A stretch of DNA of 64,000 nucleotides from Geodermatophilus ruber (lineage in GTDB: Bacteria > Actinomycetota > Actinomycetes > Mycobacteriales > Geodermatophilaceae). The notes under the pieces were generated by a model. That model did not search any database and was not told the origin of the DNA. It was given only the letters and a program-made list of their open reading frames with translations. Position 1 is the stretch's first letter; each line of letters opens with the position of its first letter. This document shows positions 17,161-25,284 of the stretch, piece after piece. Made by a program: the position numbers and the translations under genes. The DNA is taken from positions 248,001 through 312,000 of the forward strand of contig NZ_FOSW01000002.1 of the NCBI RefSeq assembly GCF_900114385.1, written 5' to 3'.

Positions 17161-17931
17161 ATGGGCAGGGTCGAAGGAAAGGTCGCGCTGGTCACCGGCG
17201 GCGCGGCGGGCATCGGTCGGGAGACCGCGGTCACGCTGGCGCGCGAGGGCGCGCGGGTGGTCATCGCCGACCTGAACCTGGACGGCGCCAAGGAGACCGC
17301 CGCGATGATCGGGGACGCCGCGACCCCGATCTACTTCAACGCGACCGACCAGCAGTCGATCGAGGAGTTGGTCGCGGCGGTCATCGGCGCGCACGGCCGG
17401 GTCGACGTCATCCACAACAACGCCGCGCTCGTCGGGCCCGACGCGTGGTTCACCGACTCGACCGTGATCGACACGTCGGTCGAGATGTGGGACCGCGCGT
17501 TCGCGACCAACGTCCGCAGCATCTTCCTGATCTGCAAGTACGCGCTGCCGCACATGGTCGAGAACGGCGGCGGCTCCATCATCAACATGTCTTCGATCGG
17601 CGGGCTGCGCGGCAGCACGGCGCTGACTGCCTACGGCACGACGAAGGCCGCGGTCATCGGGCTGACCCGGTACATCGCCGCCCAGCACGGCAAGCAAGGG
17701 GTGCGCTGCAACGCGATCGCCCCCGGGGTCATCCAGACCCAGCAGCTGCTCGACGCCGTACCCGACCTGCCGGCCGCGGCGCTGGCCACGGTCGCCTCGC
17801 CGCGGGTGGGGCTGCCCAGCGACATCGCCAACATGGTGCTGTTCCTCGCCTCGGACGAGTCCGCCTTCGTCAACGGGGAGACCTACCGCGTCGACGGCGG
17901 GTCGATGGAGGCCGGCTCCAGCGGCCGCTGA
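17161..17931 (+). CDS. SDR family oxidoreductase 4
   Basis: A 256-residue classical SDR with TGGAAGIG, ADLNLD after beta2 (NAD-type), HNNAA in place of NNAG, catalytic Ser in NMSSIGG and YGTTK. It starts with ATG after GGAGGAGAG, 25 bp downstream of the hydrolase. It is one of five SDRs on this strand between 8.8 and 20.4 kb, indicating a pathway with several alcohol/ketone interconversions. No specific substrate can be assigned. Confidence 0.9.
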   Translation: MGRVEGKVALVTGGAAGIGRETAVTLAREGARVVIADLNLDGAKETAAMIGDAATPIYFNATDQQSIEELVAAVIGAHGRVDVIHNNAALVGPDAWFTDSTVIDTSVEMWDRAFATNVRSIFLICKYALPHMVENGGGSIINMSSIGGLRGSTALTAYGTTKAAVIGLTRYIAAQHGKQGVRCNAIAPGVIQTQQLLDAVPDLPAAALATVASPRVGLPSDIANMVLFLASDESAFVNGETYRVDGGSMEAGSSGR

Positions 17932-17992
17932 CCGCACCCGTCCGACCGCACCCCGATCCGCACCACCCGCCACCCAGCCCCAGGAGGGCCTC

Positions 17993-18298
17993 ATGATCAA
18001 GCTCACCGTCCTGTACGACCGCCCCTCCGACGTGGAGGCGTTCGAGGCCTACTACATGGCCAACCACGTGCCGCTCGCCCGCAAGGTGCCGGGTCTCAAC
18101 GACATCGAGGTCACGCTGTTCCAGCCTGGCCCCGACGGCTCGCTGCCGAAGTACCACCTCATGGCCGAGCTCACCTTCGACGACCCCGCGGCCATGCAGG
18201 CCGCCCTCGGGTCAGAGGAGGGCAAGGCACTCGGCGCCGATGTCGCCAACTTCCCCGGCACCACGTCGTCGACCCGCCTCGTCGGCGTCGTCGCCTGA
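17993..18298 (+). CDS. EthD-family protein
   Basis: A 101-residue protein with KLTVLYDRPSDVEAFEAYY followed by HVPLARKVPG, the conserved His-containing motif of EthD-like ferredoxin-fold (dimeric alpha/beta barrel) proteins. EthD was first noted beside an ether-degrading P450 system, and its role there is undefined. Relatives often sit in oxygenase clusters. Here it lies between an SDR and a luciferase-like monooxygenase, with a 28-bp gap to the latter. It may be a small isomerase, lyase or product-handling protein. ATG start after an AGGAGGG. Confidence 0.85.
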   Translation: MIKLTVLYDRPSDVEAFEAYYMANHVPLARKVPGLNDIEVTLFQPGPDGSLPKYHLMAELTFDDPAAMQAALGSEEGKALGADVANFPGTTSSTRLVGVVA

Positions 18299-18326
18299 GC
18301 GACACGGCCAGGGAGAGGACCCTGCG

Positions 18327-19568
18327 ATGAAGTTCCACTGGTTCGCCCAGCAGTACTACACCAAGCTCCCGCCGGACTACGGGGACGTGAACCGCAGCTC
18401 CTGGGTGACGGCGCCGATCAACGTGGCCGACCCCGTCCAGGTGGGCGAGGACTACCACATGTACCTGCGGCTGATGCAGCAGGCCGACGGTCTGGGCTGG
18501 GATTCGCTGCTGCTCAACGAGCACCACCAGACGTCGTTGGCGATGACGCCGTCGCCCAACCTCATCGCCAGCATCCTCGCGGCGACCACCGAGAACGCCG
18601 CGATCGCGCTGTGCGGCAACTCCCTGGCGCTGTACAACCCGCCTATCCGGGTCGCCGAGGAGATCGCGATGCTGGACTGCCTCTCCGGTGGCCGGATCAT
18701 CGCCGGCATCGTGTTCGGCACCCCGATGGACACCGCGTTCTCCTACGGGGTCCCGCCGATCGAGCTGCGCGAACGCTTCCACGAAGCGCGCGACCTCATC
18801 ACCCGCGCGTGGCAGGCCGAGGAACCGTTCGCCTTCAACGGCAAGTACACGCAGCTGCGGTACGTGAACACCTGGCCGCGGCCGGTCCAGGAGGACATCC
18901 CGGTGTGGATCCCGGGCAGCGGCAGCCCGGAGACCTGGGATGTCGTCAACGCCCTGGACTACTGCTACGGCTACCTGTCCTTCTCGGGGAAGCAGAGCGC
19001 CGAGCCCATCGTGAAGGGGTTCTGGGACTACACCGAGAGCCAGGGCGGGAACATGAACCCCAACCGCATGGCCTTCACCCAGGTCATCTGCTGCGCCGAT
19101 ACTGACGAGGAGGCCGAGCGGCAGTACTCCGAGGCGGTCAAGTACTTCTACCGGCAGAACCCGACCGCCATCGAGTTCGCGACCCCGCCGGGGTACAACA
19201 CGCCGGCGTCGATCCGGAGCACGCTGAACCGGGCAAAAGTCATGTCCGACGACGAGCGGCGCCGGGCGACGCGGGGCGAGCTCAGCTTCTGGGAGTACGA
19301 CGAGCTGGGCTACATCATCGCCGGCACCCCGGACCGGGTGGCGCAGCGCGTGCGGGAGCTGGCGACCGACCTGCGGATCGGCCAGCTGATCACCTGCATG
19401 CACGTCGGGAACCTGCCCGAGGAGGTCGCCGCGGAGAACAACCGGCTGTTCGGCACCGAGGTCATGCCGCAGCTGCGGGACCTGTGGGCCGACCAGGAGG
19501 ACCGCTGGACGCCGAAGGTCTCTCAGGAGCGAGTGGCCGCGAAGTTCGGCAGCGGGCTGCCGCAGTAG
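18327..19568 (+). CDS. Luciferase-like flavin-dependent monooxygenase 2
   Basis: A 413-residue paralogue of the monooxygenase at 15103. It shares KFHWFA at the start, LMQQADGLGWDSLLLNEHHQ, NSLALYNPP, FGTPMDTAFSYGVPP, GELSFWEYDELGYIIAGTP and RIGQLITCMHVGNLPEE. Differences concentrate after the N-terminus (YTKLPPDYGDVNR versus a shorter acidic loop) and near residues 215-235, so the two probably handle different pathway intermediates or regioisomers. It uses FMNH2 and O2 by family; the reductase must be supplied from elsewhere. ATG with GGGAGAGG upstream. Confidence 0.88.
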   Translation: MKFHWFAQQYYTKLPPDYGDVNRSSWVTAPINVADPVQVGEDYHMYLRLMQQADGLGWDSLLLNEHHQTSLAMTPSPNLIASILAATTENAAIALCGNSLALYNPPIRVAEEIAMLDCLSGGRIIAGIVFGTPMDTAFSYGVPPIELRERFHEARDLITRAWQAEEPFAFNGKYTQLRYVNTWPRPVQEDIPVWIPGSGSPETWDVVNALDYCYGYLSFSGKQSAEPIVKGFWDYTESQGGNMNPNRMAFTQVICCADTDEEAERQYSEAVKYFYRQNPTAIEFATPPGYNTPASIRSTLNRAKVMSDDERRRATRGELSFWEYDELGYIIAGTPDRVAQRVRELATDLRIGQLITCMHVGNLPEEVAAENNRLFGTEVMPQLRDLWADQEDRWTPKVSQERVAAKFGSGLPQ

Positions 19569-19597
19569 GCGGCCCGCCGGGCCGAGCCGACGTCGGT

Positions 19598-19628
19598 GGC
19601 CGGGCGACGCCGTGTGCGTCGTCCGGCC
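19598..19628 (+). terminator. Hairpin after monooxygenase 2
   Basis: A 13-bp stem with one G:T pair (19598-19610 with 19616-19628) and a 5-nt loop, 30 bp after the monooxygenase stop. It has no T-run. It may partly terminate the transcript ahead of the fabG/thiolase/dehydrogenase segment. Confidence 0.5.
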
Positions 19629-19684
19629 GCCGGGCCGGGCTCCGGCGGACGACGGTTCAACGGGACGACGAGCGGAGAAGGACG

Positions 19685-20446
19685 ATGAGCGGCGGGAACG
19701 GACGGACAGCAGTGGTGACGGGCGCGGCCCGCGGGATCGGGGCGGCCGTGGCCCGTCGGCTGGCCGAGGACGGCTTCGCGGTCGGGGTACTGGACCTCGA
19801 CGAGCGCGGTGCGAAGGAGACGGCGGAGGCCATCGGGGACGCCGGCGGGCGGGCGTTCGCCGCCGCCGTGGACGTGGCCGACCCCGAAGCCGTCGCCTCG
19901 GCCGTCGAGCAGGTCGCCACGGCGCTGGGCCCCCCGACGGTGCTGGTCAACAACGCCGGGGTGACCCGGGACAACCTGCTGTTCAAGATGACCGAGTCCG
20001 ACTGGGACACGGTCATGGGCGTGCACCTGCGCGGTGCTTTCCTGATGACCCGCGCGGTGCAGCGGCACATGGTCGAGGCCGGGTGGGGCCGCGTGGTCAA
20101 CCTCTCGAGCACCTCGGCGCTGGGCAACCGCGGCCAGGCCAACTACTCGGCGGCCAAGTCCGGCCTGCAGGGCTTCACCAAGACCCTCGCCATCGAGCTG
20201 GGCAAGTTCGGGGTGACCGCCAACGCGATCGCCCCTGGCTTCATCGAGACGGAGATGACCCGAGCCACCGCTGAGCGGGTGGGCGTCCCGTTCGGCGAGT
20301 TCATGGCGGCCGCGGCCGCGGAGATCCCCGTACGGCGGGTCGGACAGCCCGAGGACATCGCGCACGTGGTGTCCTTCCTGACGAGCGAGGGTGCGAGTTT
20401 CGTGTCCGGGCAGGTGGTCTACGTCGCCGGCGGCCCGCGCACCTGA
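19685..20446 (+). CDS. SDR family oxidoreductase 5, FabG-like 3-ketoacyl reductase or 3-hydroxyacyl dehydrogenase
   Basis: A 253-residue SDR closest in layout to FabG: TGAARGIG, complete NNAG (LVNNAGVTRDNLLFKM), catalytic Ser in NLSSTSALGNRGQANYSAAK and GFIETEMT. NNAGVTRDNLL and GNRGQANYSAAKSG are recurrent FabG motifs. Directly upstream of a thiolase and an acyl-CoA dehydrogenase, it more likely oxidises a 3-hydroxyacyl-CoA in degradation than serves synthesis. The genuine FAS-II locus of this window (46-53 kb) has no fabG, so a biosynthetic role cannot be excluded. Confidence 0.88.
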   Translation: MSGGNGRTAVVTGAARGIGAAVARRLAEDGFAVGVLDLDERGAKETAEAIGDAGGRAFAAAVDVADPEAVASAVEQVATALGPPTVLVNNAGVTRDNLLFKMTESDWDTVMGVHLRGAFLMTRAVQRHMVEAGWGRVVNLSSTSALGNRGQANYSAAKSGLQGFTKTLAIELGKFGVTANAIAPGFIETEMTRATAERVGVPFGEFMAAAAAEIPVRRVGQPEDIAHVVSFLTSEGASFVSGQVVYVAGGPRT

Positions 20447-20560
20447 GCGCCGTGCCCCGCCGGCACGGGGCAGCCGGAGCCCGGTGCTCCCAGGGTGGAC
20501 GGGAGCCCCGGGCGTGCCTCGCCTATCCGCGTCAGCGACCTCGGAAGAAGAAGGACGGAC

Positions 20561-21745
20561 ATGTCGGAGAGCAGTCGGATCGTCGTGCTCGGTGGCGCCC
20601 GGACACCGGTGGGCGGCTTCGGCGGCGTGCTGAAGGAGGTGCCGGCGCACGAGCTGGGCGCCACGGCCGCCCGGGCCGCGCTGGACCGCACCTCGGTCGC
20701 CCCTGAGGAGGTCGACGAGGTCGTCATGGGCTGCATCGGCCAGGTCGGCGCGGATGCCTACAACGCCCGGCGGGTCGCCCTGGCCGCGGGGCTCCCTGCG
20801 CGGACCCCCGCGCACACGGTCAACCGGCTGTGCGGCTCGGGACTGCAGGCGGTGTGGTCGGCGGCGATGCAGATCCGCTGGGGAGCGGCGTCGATCGCAC
20901 TGGCCGGTGGGGACGAGTCGATGTCGCGGATGCCGTTCTACGACTTCGGCGCCCGCAACGGCTGGCGCCTGGGCGACCGCACCCTGGTCGACGGCACGGT
21001 CATGATGCTCACCGACCCGTTCCACGACATCCACATGGGCGTGACCGCCGAGCGGGTCGCGGCGAAGTACGGCATCAGCCGGGCCGAGCAGGACGAGTTC
21101 GCCCTCGAGTCCCAGCGCCGGGCCGCCACCCCCGACGCGAAGGCCGTCTTCGACGAGGAGATCGTGCCGGTGACGACCGGCGGGCGCCGGCCGACGACGG
21201 TCGCCGCGGACGAGCACCCCAAGCCGGGCACCACCGCCGAGGCGCTGGCCGCGCTGCGGCCGGCGTTCGAGAAGGGTGGCACGGTGACGGCGGGCAACGC
21301 CTCGGGCATCAACGACGGCGGGGCCGCCCTGGTGCTCGCCACCGAGGACGTCGCCCGCGAGCGGGGGGCGACCGGGCTGGTCGCCCTGGAGGCGGTGACC
21401 ACCGCCGCGCTGGAGCCGGAGCTGATGGGCTACGCCCCGGTGCTGGCGCTGCGGGCGCTGTTCGAGCAGACCGGGACCACCCCGGCCGACATCGGCACCG
21501 TGGAGCTCAACGAGGCCTTCGCCGCCCAGGCCGTCGCCTGCATCCGCGACGCCGGTCTCGATCCCGAGCGCACCAATCCCTACGGCGGCGCCATCGCCCT
21601 GGGCCACCCGGTCGGCGCTACGGGGGCGATCTTGACCCTGCGGGTGGTGCAGGACCTGGTGCGCCGCGACCTCGAGCTCGGCGTCGTGTCGATGTGCATC
21701 GGCGGCGGCCAGGCGCTCGCCGCCCTCTTCCGCCGCATCGGCTGA
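20561..21745 (+). CDS. Acetyl-CoA C-acyltransferase (thiolase)
   Basis: A 394-residue thiolase. The nucleophilic Cys lies in NRLCGSG, and the catalytic His in GGAIALGHPVGATG and second Cys in SMCIGGGQ are all present, as is the NEAFAAQ motif. It would cleave a 3-ketoacyl-CoA with CoA to release acetyl- or propionyl-CoA. Together with the FabG-like SDR upstream and acyl-CoA dehydrogenase downstream it forms a beta-oxidation-like module at the end of the cluster. No enoyl-CoA hydratase is visible in this stretch, so hydration would depend on a gene elsewhere. ATG 20561 follows GGAAGAAGAAGG. Confidence 0.92.
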   Translation: MSESSRIVVLGGARTPVGGFGGVLKEVPAHELGATAARAALDRTSVAPEEVDEVVMGCIGQVGADAYNARRVALAAGLPARTPAHTVNRLCGSGLQAVWSAAMQIRWGAASIALAGGDESMSRMPFYDFGARNGWRLGDRTLVDGTVMMLTDPFHDIHMGVTAERVAAKYGISRAEQDEFALESQRRAATPDAKAVFDEEIVPVTTGGRRPTTVAADEHPKPGTTAEALAALRPAFEKGGTVTAGNASGINDGGAALVLATEDVARERGATGLVALEAVTTAALEPELMGYAPVLALRALFEQTGTTPADIGTVELNEAFAAQAVACIRDAGLDPERTNPYGGAIALGHPVGATGAILTLRVVQDLVRRDLELGVVSMCIGGGQALAALFRRIG

Positions 21746-21793
21746 CCCCCGCGCGGTCCCGCCCCGTCCCGACCCCCAGAGGAGACCGACCCC

Positions 21794-23017
21794 GTGAGCA
21801 GTACGACCGCCGTGCCCGCCGGAGCCCGTGGCGCCGAGCCCGACGTCCCCGACCTGGTGGCGCGGACGCGGGAGTTCGTGCGGGAGGTGGTCCTCCCGGT
21901 GGAGGACCGGTTCGACGGGGACGTGACCGCCGCGGGCGGGGACGGGCTGCGCCGCGAGCTGCAGGGCGCGGCCCGGGCACGGGGGCTGCTGGCGCCGCAC
22001 GCACCCGTGGACGTCGGCGGGCTGGGTCTGTCGATGGTGCAGCGCGCGCGGGTGTTCGAGGCGGCCGGGTACTCGGTGTTCGGCGGGCTGGCGATCAACG
22101 CCGCGGCGCCCGACGAGGGCAACGTGCACTTGCTCGCGCACGTGGCCACGCCGGCGCAGCGGGAGGAGTTCCTGGCGCCGTTGGCGGCCGGCGTCGTCCG
22201 GTCGGCGTTCGCGATGACGGAGCCGGCGCCCGGGGCGGGCTCGGACCCGGCGGCGCTGGCGACGACGGCATCCCGGGTGCCCGGTGGCTGGCGGATCGAC
22301 GGGCGGAAGACATTCATCACCGGCGCCGACGGGGCCGGGTTCTTCATCGTCATGGCCCGCACCAGCGGCGAGCCGGGCGAGCGCGGCGGCGGGACGATGT
22401 TCCTCGCGCCGGCGGGCGCACCGGGGCTCCAGGTGGGCCGGCACGTGCCGACGATGGACCGCTCGATGGTCGGCGGGCACTGCGAGGTGGTCTTCGACGG
22501 GCTGATCGTCGCCGACGACGCCGTGCTCGGCGAGGTCGACCAGGGCTTCGCCAACGCCCAGGTGCGGCTGGGGCCGGCGCGGATGACCCACGTGATGCGG
22601 TGGCTGGGAGCGGCCGTGCGGGCCCACGAGGTGGCGGTGGAGCACGCGGCGGCCCGGCGCGGGTTCGGGAGCGCGATCGCCGACCTGGGCCTGGCGCAGC
22701 AGATGATCGCCGACAACGAGATCGACCTGGCCGCCACGCGAGCCCTGCTGGACGTCGCCTGCGCGGCCCTGGACGCCGGCTCGCCGGCGTCGCAGGAGAC
22801 GTCGATCGCCAAGGCGTTCGGCGGCGAGGCGATCGGGCGCGTGGTGGACCGGGCGATGCAGCTGTGCGGGGGGCTCGGGGTGTCCGCCGACCTGCCGATC
22901 GCCCGGATCGCCCGGGAGGTCCGCCCCTTCCGGGTCTACGACGGGCCGTCGGAAGTGCACCGATTCGCCATCGCCAAGCGCGCGGTCAAGGCCGCCCGGC
23001 TGCGAGCCTCGTCGTGA
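21794..23017 (+). CDS. Acyl-CoA dehydrogenase
   Basis: A 407-residue FAD-dependent acyl-CoA dehydrogenase. FAMTEPAPGAGSD is the FAD-binding signature, ITGADGAGFFIVMART follows in the middle domain, and the C-terminal helix has MQLCGGLGVSADLPIARIAREVRPFRVYDGPSEVH. The C-terminal pattern RVYDGPSEVH is typical of the ACAD10/11-related group, which fits the phosphotransferase encoded immediately after. It introduces a 2,3-double bond into an acyl-CoA; electrons go to ETF. GTG start after GAGGAGA. Confidence 0.92.
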   Translation: MSSTTAVPAGARGAEPDVPDLVARTREFVREVVLPVEDRFDGDVTAAGGDGLRRELQGAARARGLLAPHAPVDVGGLGLSMVQRARVFEAAGYSVFGGLAINAAAPDEGNVHLLAHVATPAQREEFLAPLAAGVVRSAFAMTEPAPGAGSDPAALATTASRVPGGWRIDGRKTFITGADGAGFFIVMARTSGEPGERGGGTMFLAPAGAPGLQVGRHVPTMDRSMVGGHCEVVFDGLIVADDAVLGEVDQGFANAQVRLGPARMTHVMRWLGAAVRAHEVAVEHAAARRGFGSAIADLGLAQQMIADNEIDLAATRALLDVACAALDAGSPASQETSIAKAFGGEAIGRVVDRAMQLCGGLGVSADLPIARIAREVRPFRVYDGPSEVHRFAIAKRAVKAARLRASS

Positions 23018-24033
23018 CCGTCCCGCCCGGCCTCGACCTGGGTGCGCTGCACGTCCACCTCGTGGAGCGGGGCATCGAGCCGGCGGGGGCCTTGCGGGCC
23101 GAGTTGATCGCCGGGGGGCGGTCCAACCTGACCTATGCGGTGAGCGACGGGGCGTCCCGCTGGGTGGTGCGCCGTCCCCCGCTGGCCGGCCTCACCGCAT
23201 CGGCGCACGACATGGTCCGTGAGTGGCGGGTGACCACCGCCCTGCGGGGGAGCGGGGTGCCGGTGGCCCGTCCGGTCAGCCTGTGCGAGGACGAGACGGT
23301 CCTGGGCGCACCGTTCACGATCGTGGAGTGGGTGGACGGCGTGGTGGTCCGGGACCGCGACGACCTGGCCGGGCTCGCGGACGACCAGGTGCAGCGGGCC
23401 GCCGCGGCGCTGGTCGACGTGCTCGTCGCGCTGCACGCCGTCGACGTACCGGCGGTGGGGCTGGCCGACTTCGGTCGCCCGCAGGGCTTCCTCACCCGGC
23501 AGGTGGCGCTGTGGCGTCGCCAGTGGGACCAGGTCCGGACCCGGGACGTCCCGGACCTGGAGCGACTGCACGCCCGGCTGGCGGACTCGGTGCCGTCGTC
23601 GGCGGAGGCGACCGTGGTGCACGGGGACTACCGGATCGACAACGCCATCCTCGATCGGGACGATTCGGGCACGGTTCGTGCCGTCGTCGACTGGGAGCTG
23701 TCCACGCTCGGCGACCCGCTGACCGACGTGGCGCTGATGTGCGTCTACCGCCACCCGGCGCTCGACGTCATCCTCGGCATCCCCGCTGCCTGGACCAGTT
23801 CCCGGCTGCCGTCCCCCGACGATCTCGCCGAGAGCTACGCCCGCGGCTCCGGGCGGGACCTCGGCGACTGGCCGTTCTTCCTTGCGCTGGCCCACCTCAA
23901 GCTCGCGGTCATCGCCGAGGGCATCGCCCATCGGGCCCGCGCAGGCGCGGATGCAGGCCGGGGTGCCGCGCGGGCCGCGGAGGCCGTGCCCGAGCTGGTC
24001 GCGGCCGGTCTCGGGGCGCTCGGGCGGCGATGA
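23014..24033 (+). CDS. Phosphotransferase family protein (ACAD10/11 kinase-domain type)
   Basis: A 339-residue aminoglycoside-phosphotransferase-fold protein. GGRSNLTY is the nucleotide loop, RRPPLAGL follows, VVHGDYRIDNAIL is the catalytic loop (HGDxxxxN) and DWELSTLGDPLTDVA carries the metal-binding Asp. In animals this kinase domain is fused to an acyl-CoA dehydrogenase (ACAD10/11) and phosphorylates 4-hydroxyacyl-CoA substrates. Here it is a separate gene whose GTG overlaps the dehydrogenase stop. The pair suggests that gamma-hydroxylated acyl-CoA is degraded, for example a product of lactone opening, which fits the monooxygenase plus hydrolase genes. Confidence 0.85.
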   Translation: MTVPPGLDLGALHVHLVERGIEPAGALRAELIAGGRSNLTYAVSDGASRWVVRRPPLAGLTASAHDMVREWRVTTALRGSGVPVARPVSLCEDETVLGAPFTIVEWVDGVVVRDRDDLAGLADDQVQRAAAALVDVLVALHAVDVPAVGLADFGRPQGFLTRQVALWRRQWDQVRTRDVPDLERLHARLADSVPSSAEATVVHGDYRIDNAILDRDDSGTVRAVVDWELSTLGDPLTDVALMCVYRHPALDVILGIPAAWTSSRLPSPDDLAESYARGSGRDLGDWPFFLALAHLKLAVIAEGIAHRARAGADAGRGAARAAEAVPELVAAGLGALGRR

Positions 24034-24293
24034 CCAGCACGCTCGGTGCGCCGGGGGTGGCGGCGTCGAGCGCGTCGTGGAGCACCGTCGCGGGGACCGC
24101 ACCGGACCTCCGCCGTCCCCGGACCCTGGGGGAAGCCCGGAGGGCAGCCAGGCTCACCCCGACAGAGGTGGCTCGGGCCGTGCACACGAGCCGATCGGCC
24201 ATCTCCCTGTCGGAGTGGGGTGACCGTCGTCCGGGCAGGGACCGGTCGCGGTGGCCCGCCGGATGGCTGCGGTGTACCGACGACCGGCCGTAG
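24030..24293 (+). CDS. Possible small XRE-like helix-turn-helix protein
   Basis: A possible 87-residue protein starting at an ATG that overlaps the phosphotransferase stop (ATGA). The stretch LGEARRAARLTPTEVARAVH, followed by TSRSAISLSEWG, matches the shape of an XRE helix-turn-helix (Arg-rich start, T/S-x-x-E-V-A, S-R-S-x-I-S, then E-x-G). If real, it is the only regulator candidate in the catabolic cluster. The first 35 residues and the tail are low-complexity and unremarkable, so it could also be a fortuitous open frame or a remnant. Confidence 0.4.
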   Translation: MTSTLGAPGVAASSASWSTVAGTAPDLRRPRTLGEARRAARLTPTEVARAVHTSRSAISLSEWGDRRPGRDRSRWPAGWLRCTDDRP

Positions 24294-24513
24294 AAGTGTT
24301 CGGCTCCTGTGGCATCAAGCTGTGTCCGCTCCCGCCGAGGGTGCTGGCTCCCGTTCTGGACGAGCCGCCCCCCCGGAACGCCCGGGTATATGGAGAGCAC
24401 AACCGCAGGTCGCCGTCCCGACCCTGCGGGATGTCCGGGACCTCGTCCACGTGACCTCGAACTGGATGTGGACCGTCGCCGGCAACGCCGGACGACCGGC
24501 AGGACCGTCCCGC

Positions 24514-25212
24514 TCATCCCGTGGCTGCCGGAGGAACCGGGGCGCCCCATCGGTCCAGGTACGTGACCTCGGTCGCGGGGCGCCGGCGCGCCGGGCCGAA
24601 ATCCGTTCCCACGGTGTAGGCCACCGGTACGAGCCCGACCTGGGTGATGCCCGGTGGGATGTCCAGGAGTGCTGCGGCCTCTTTCGCGTGCGCGAGGTGG
24701 AACGTGGTGTAGGTGGAGCCGAGCCCTCGGGCACGCAGTGCCAGCATGAAACTCCAGAGAGCGGGAAAGACCGAGCCGTAGAGGGCCGGTGCGTTTCTCT
24801 GGTCGACCTCGGCGGCGATGCACGGGACGACCAGGACTGGCACCTGGTCGAGCACGTCGACCAGGTGTTGCGCCGAGCGGTAGACCCGCTGGGACGACTC
24901 GTCGCCCGGGTTCTCCGCGTTTGCCCGCAGGTAGTCCTGGCCGCCGGCACGGTACAGGCGCGCGAGCTCGTGCCTCAGGCCCTCGTCGGTGACGACGAGC
25001 CAGCGCCACAGCTGGGTGTTCGAGGCAGACGGGGCGTGGACGGCTGTCTGGAGGCACTCCATCACAACGTCCAGGGCGACTGGGCGGGAGAGGTCCAGCC
25101 GCCGGCGCACCGACCGGGTCGTGGTCAGCAACCGGTCGATCTCGGCGGTGTCGAAGGGTGGCTCGGTGCTCCGGGGGACGATGTCCTCCTGGGGCTCGGT
25201 GGTCGACGTCAT
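24514..25212 (-). CDS. Nitroreductase family protein
   Basis: A 232-residue FMN-dependent nitroreductase-fold protein. TTRSVRRRLDLSRPV is the R-S-x-R flavin-phosphate motif at the N-terminus, followed by HAPSASNTQLWRWLVV, and LRARGLGSTYTTFH lies near residue 160. It would reduce nitro groups, quinones or enones, or act as a dehalogenase-like flavoenzyme, using NAD(P)H. The ATG at 25212 has GGAGA upstream; more 5' starts lack a ribosome-binding site. It lies 72 bp downstream of an MFS transporter gene on the same strand and converges on the plus-strand cluster. Confidence 0.87.
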   Translation of the reverse strand: MTSTTEPQEDIVPRSTEPPFDTAEIDRLLTTTRSVRRRLDLSRPVALDVVMECLQTAVHAPSASNTQLWRWLVVTDEGLRHELARLYRAGGQDYLRANAENPGDESSQRVYRSAQHLVDVLDQVPVLVVPCIAAEVDQRNAPALYGSVFPALWSFMLALRARGLGSTYTTFHLAHAKEAAALLDIPPGITQVGLVPVAYTVGTDFGPARRRPATEVTYLDRWGAPVPPAATG

Positions 25213-25284
25213 CAGGTCTCCGTTCGGCGGCAGGGACGAGACGGGTGTGCCGGCCGGCCAGGAGCCGGCCGGCACGACGGCGGA

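Noticed and set aside
19523-22960. Very long open frame (over 1,100 codons) on the minus strand opposite the FabG/thiolase/acyl-CoA dehydrogenase genes
   Set aside because: It is the high-GC antisense shadow of three well-supported plus-strand genes; its translation is Arg/His/Gly-rich with no recognisable domain.
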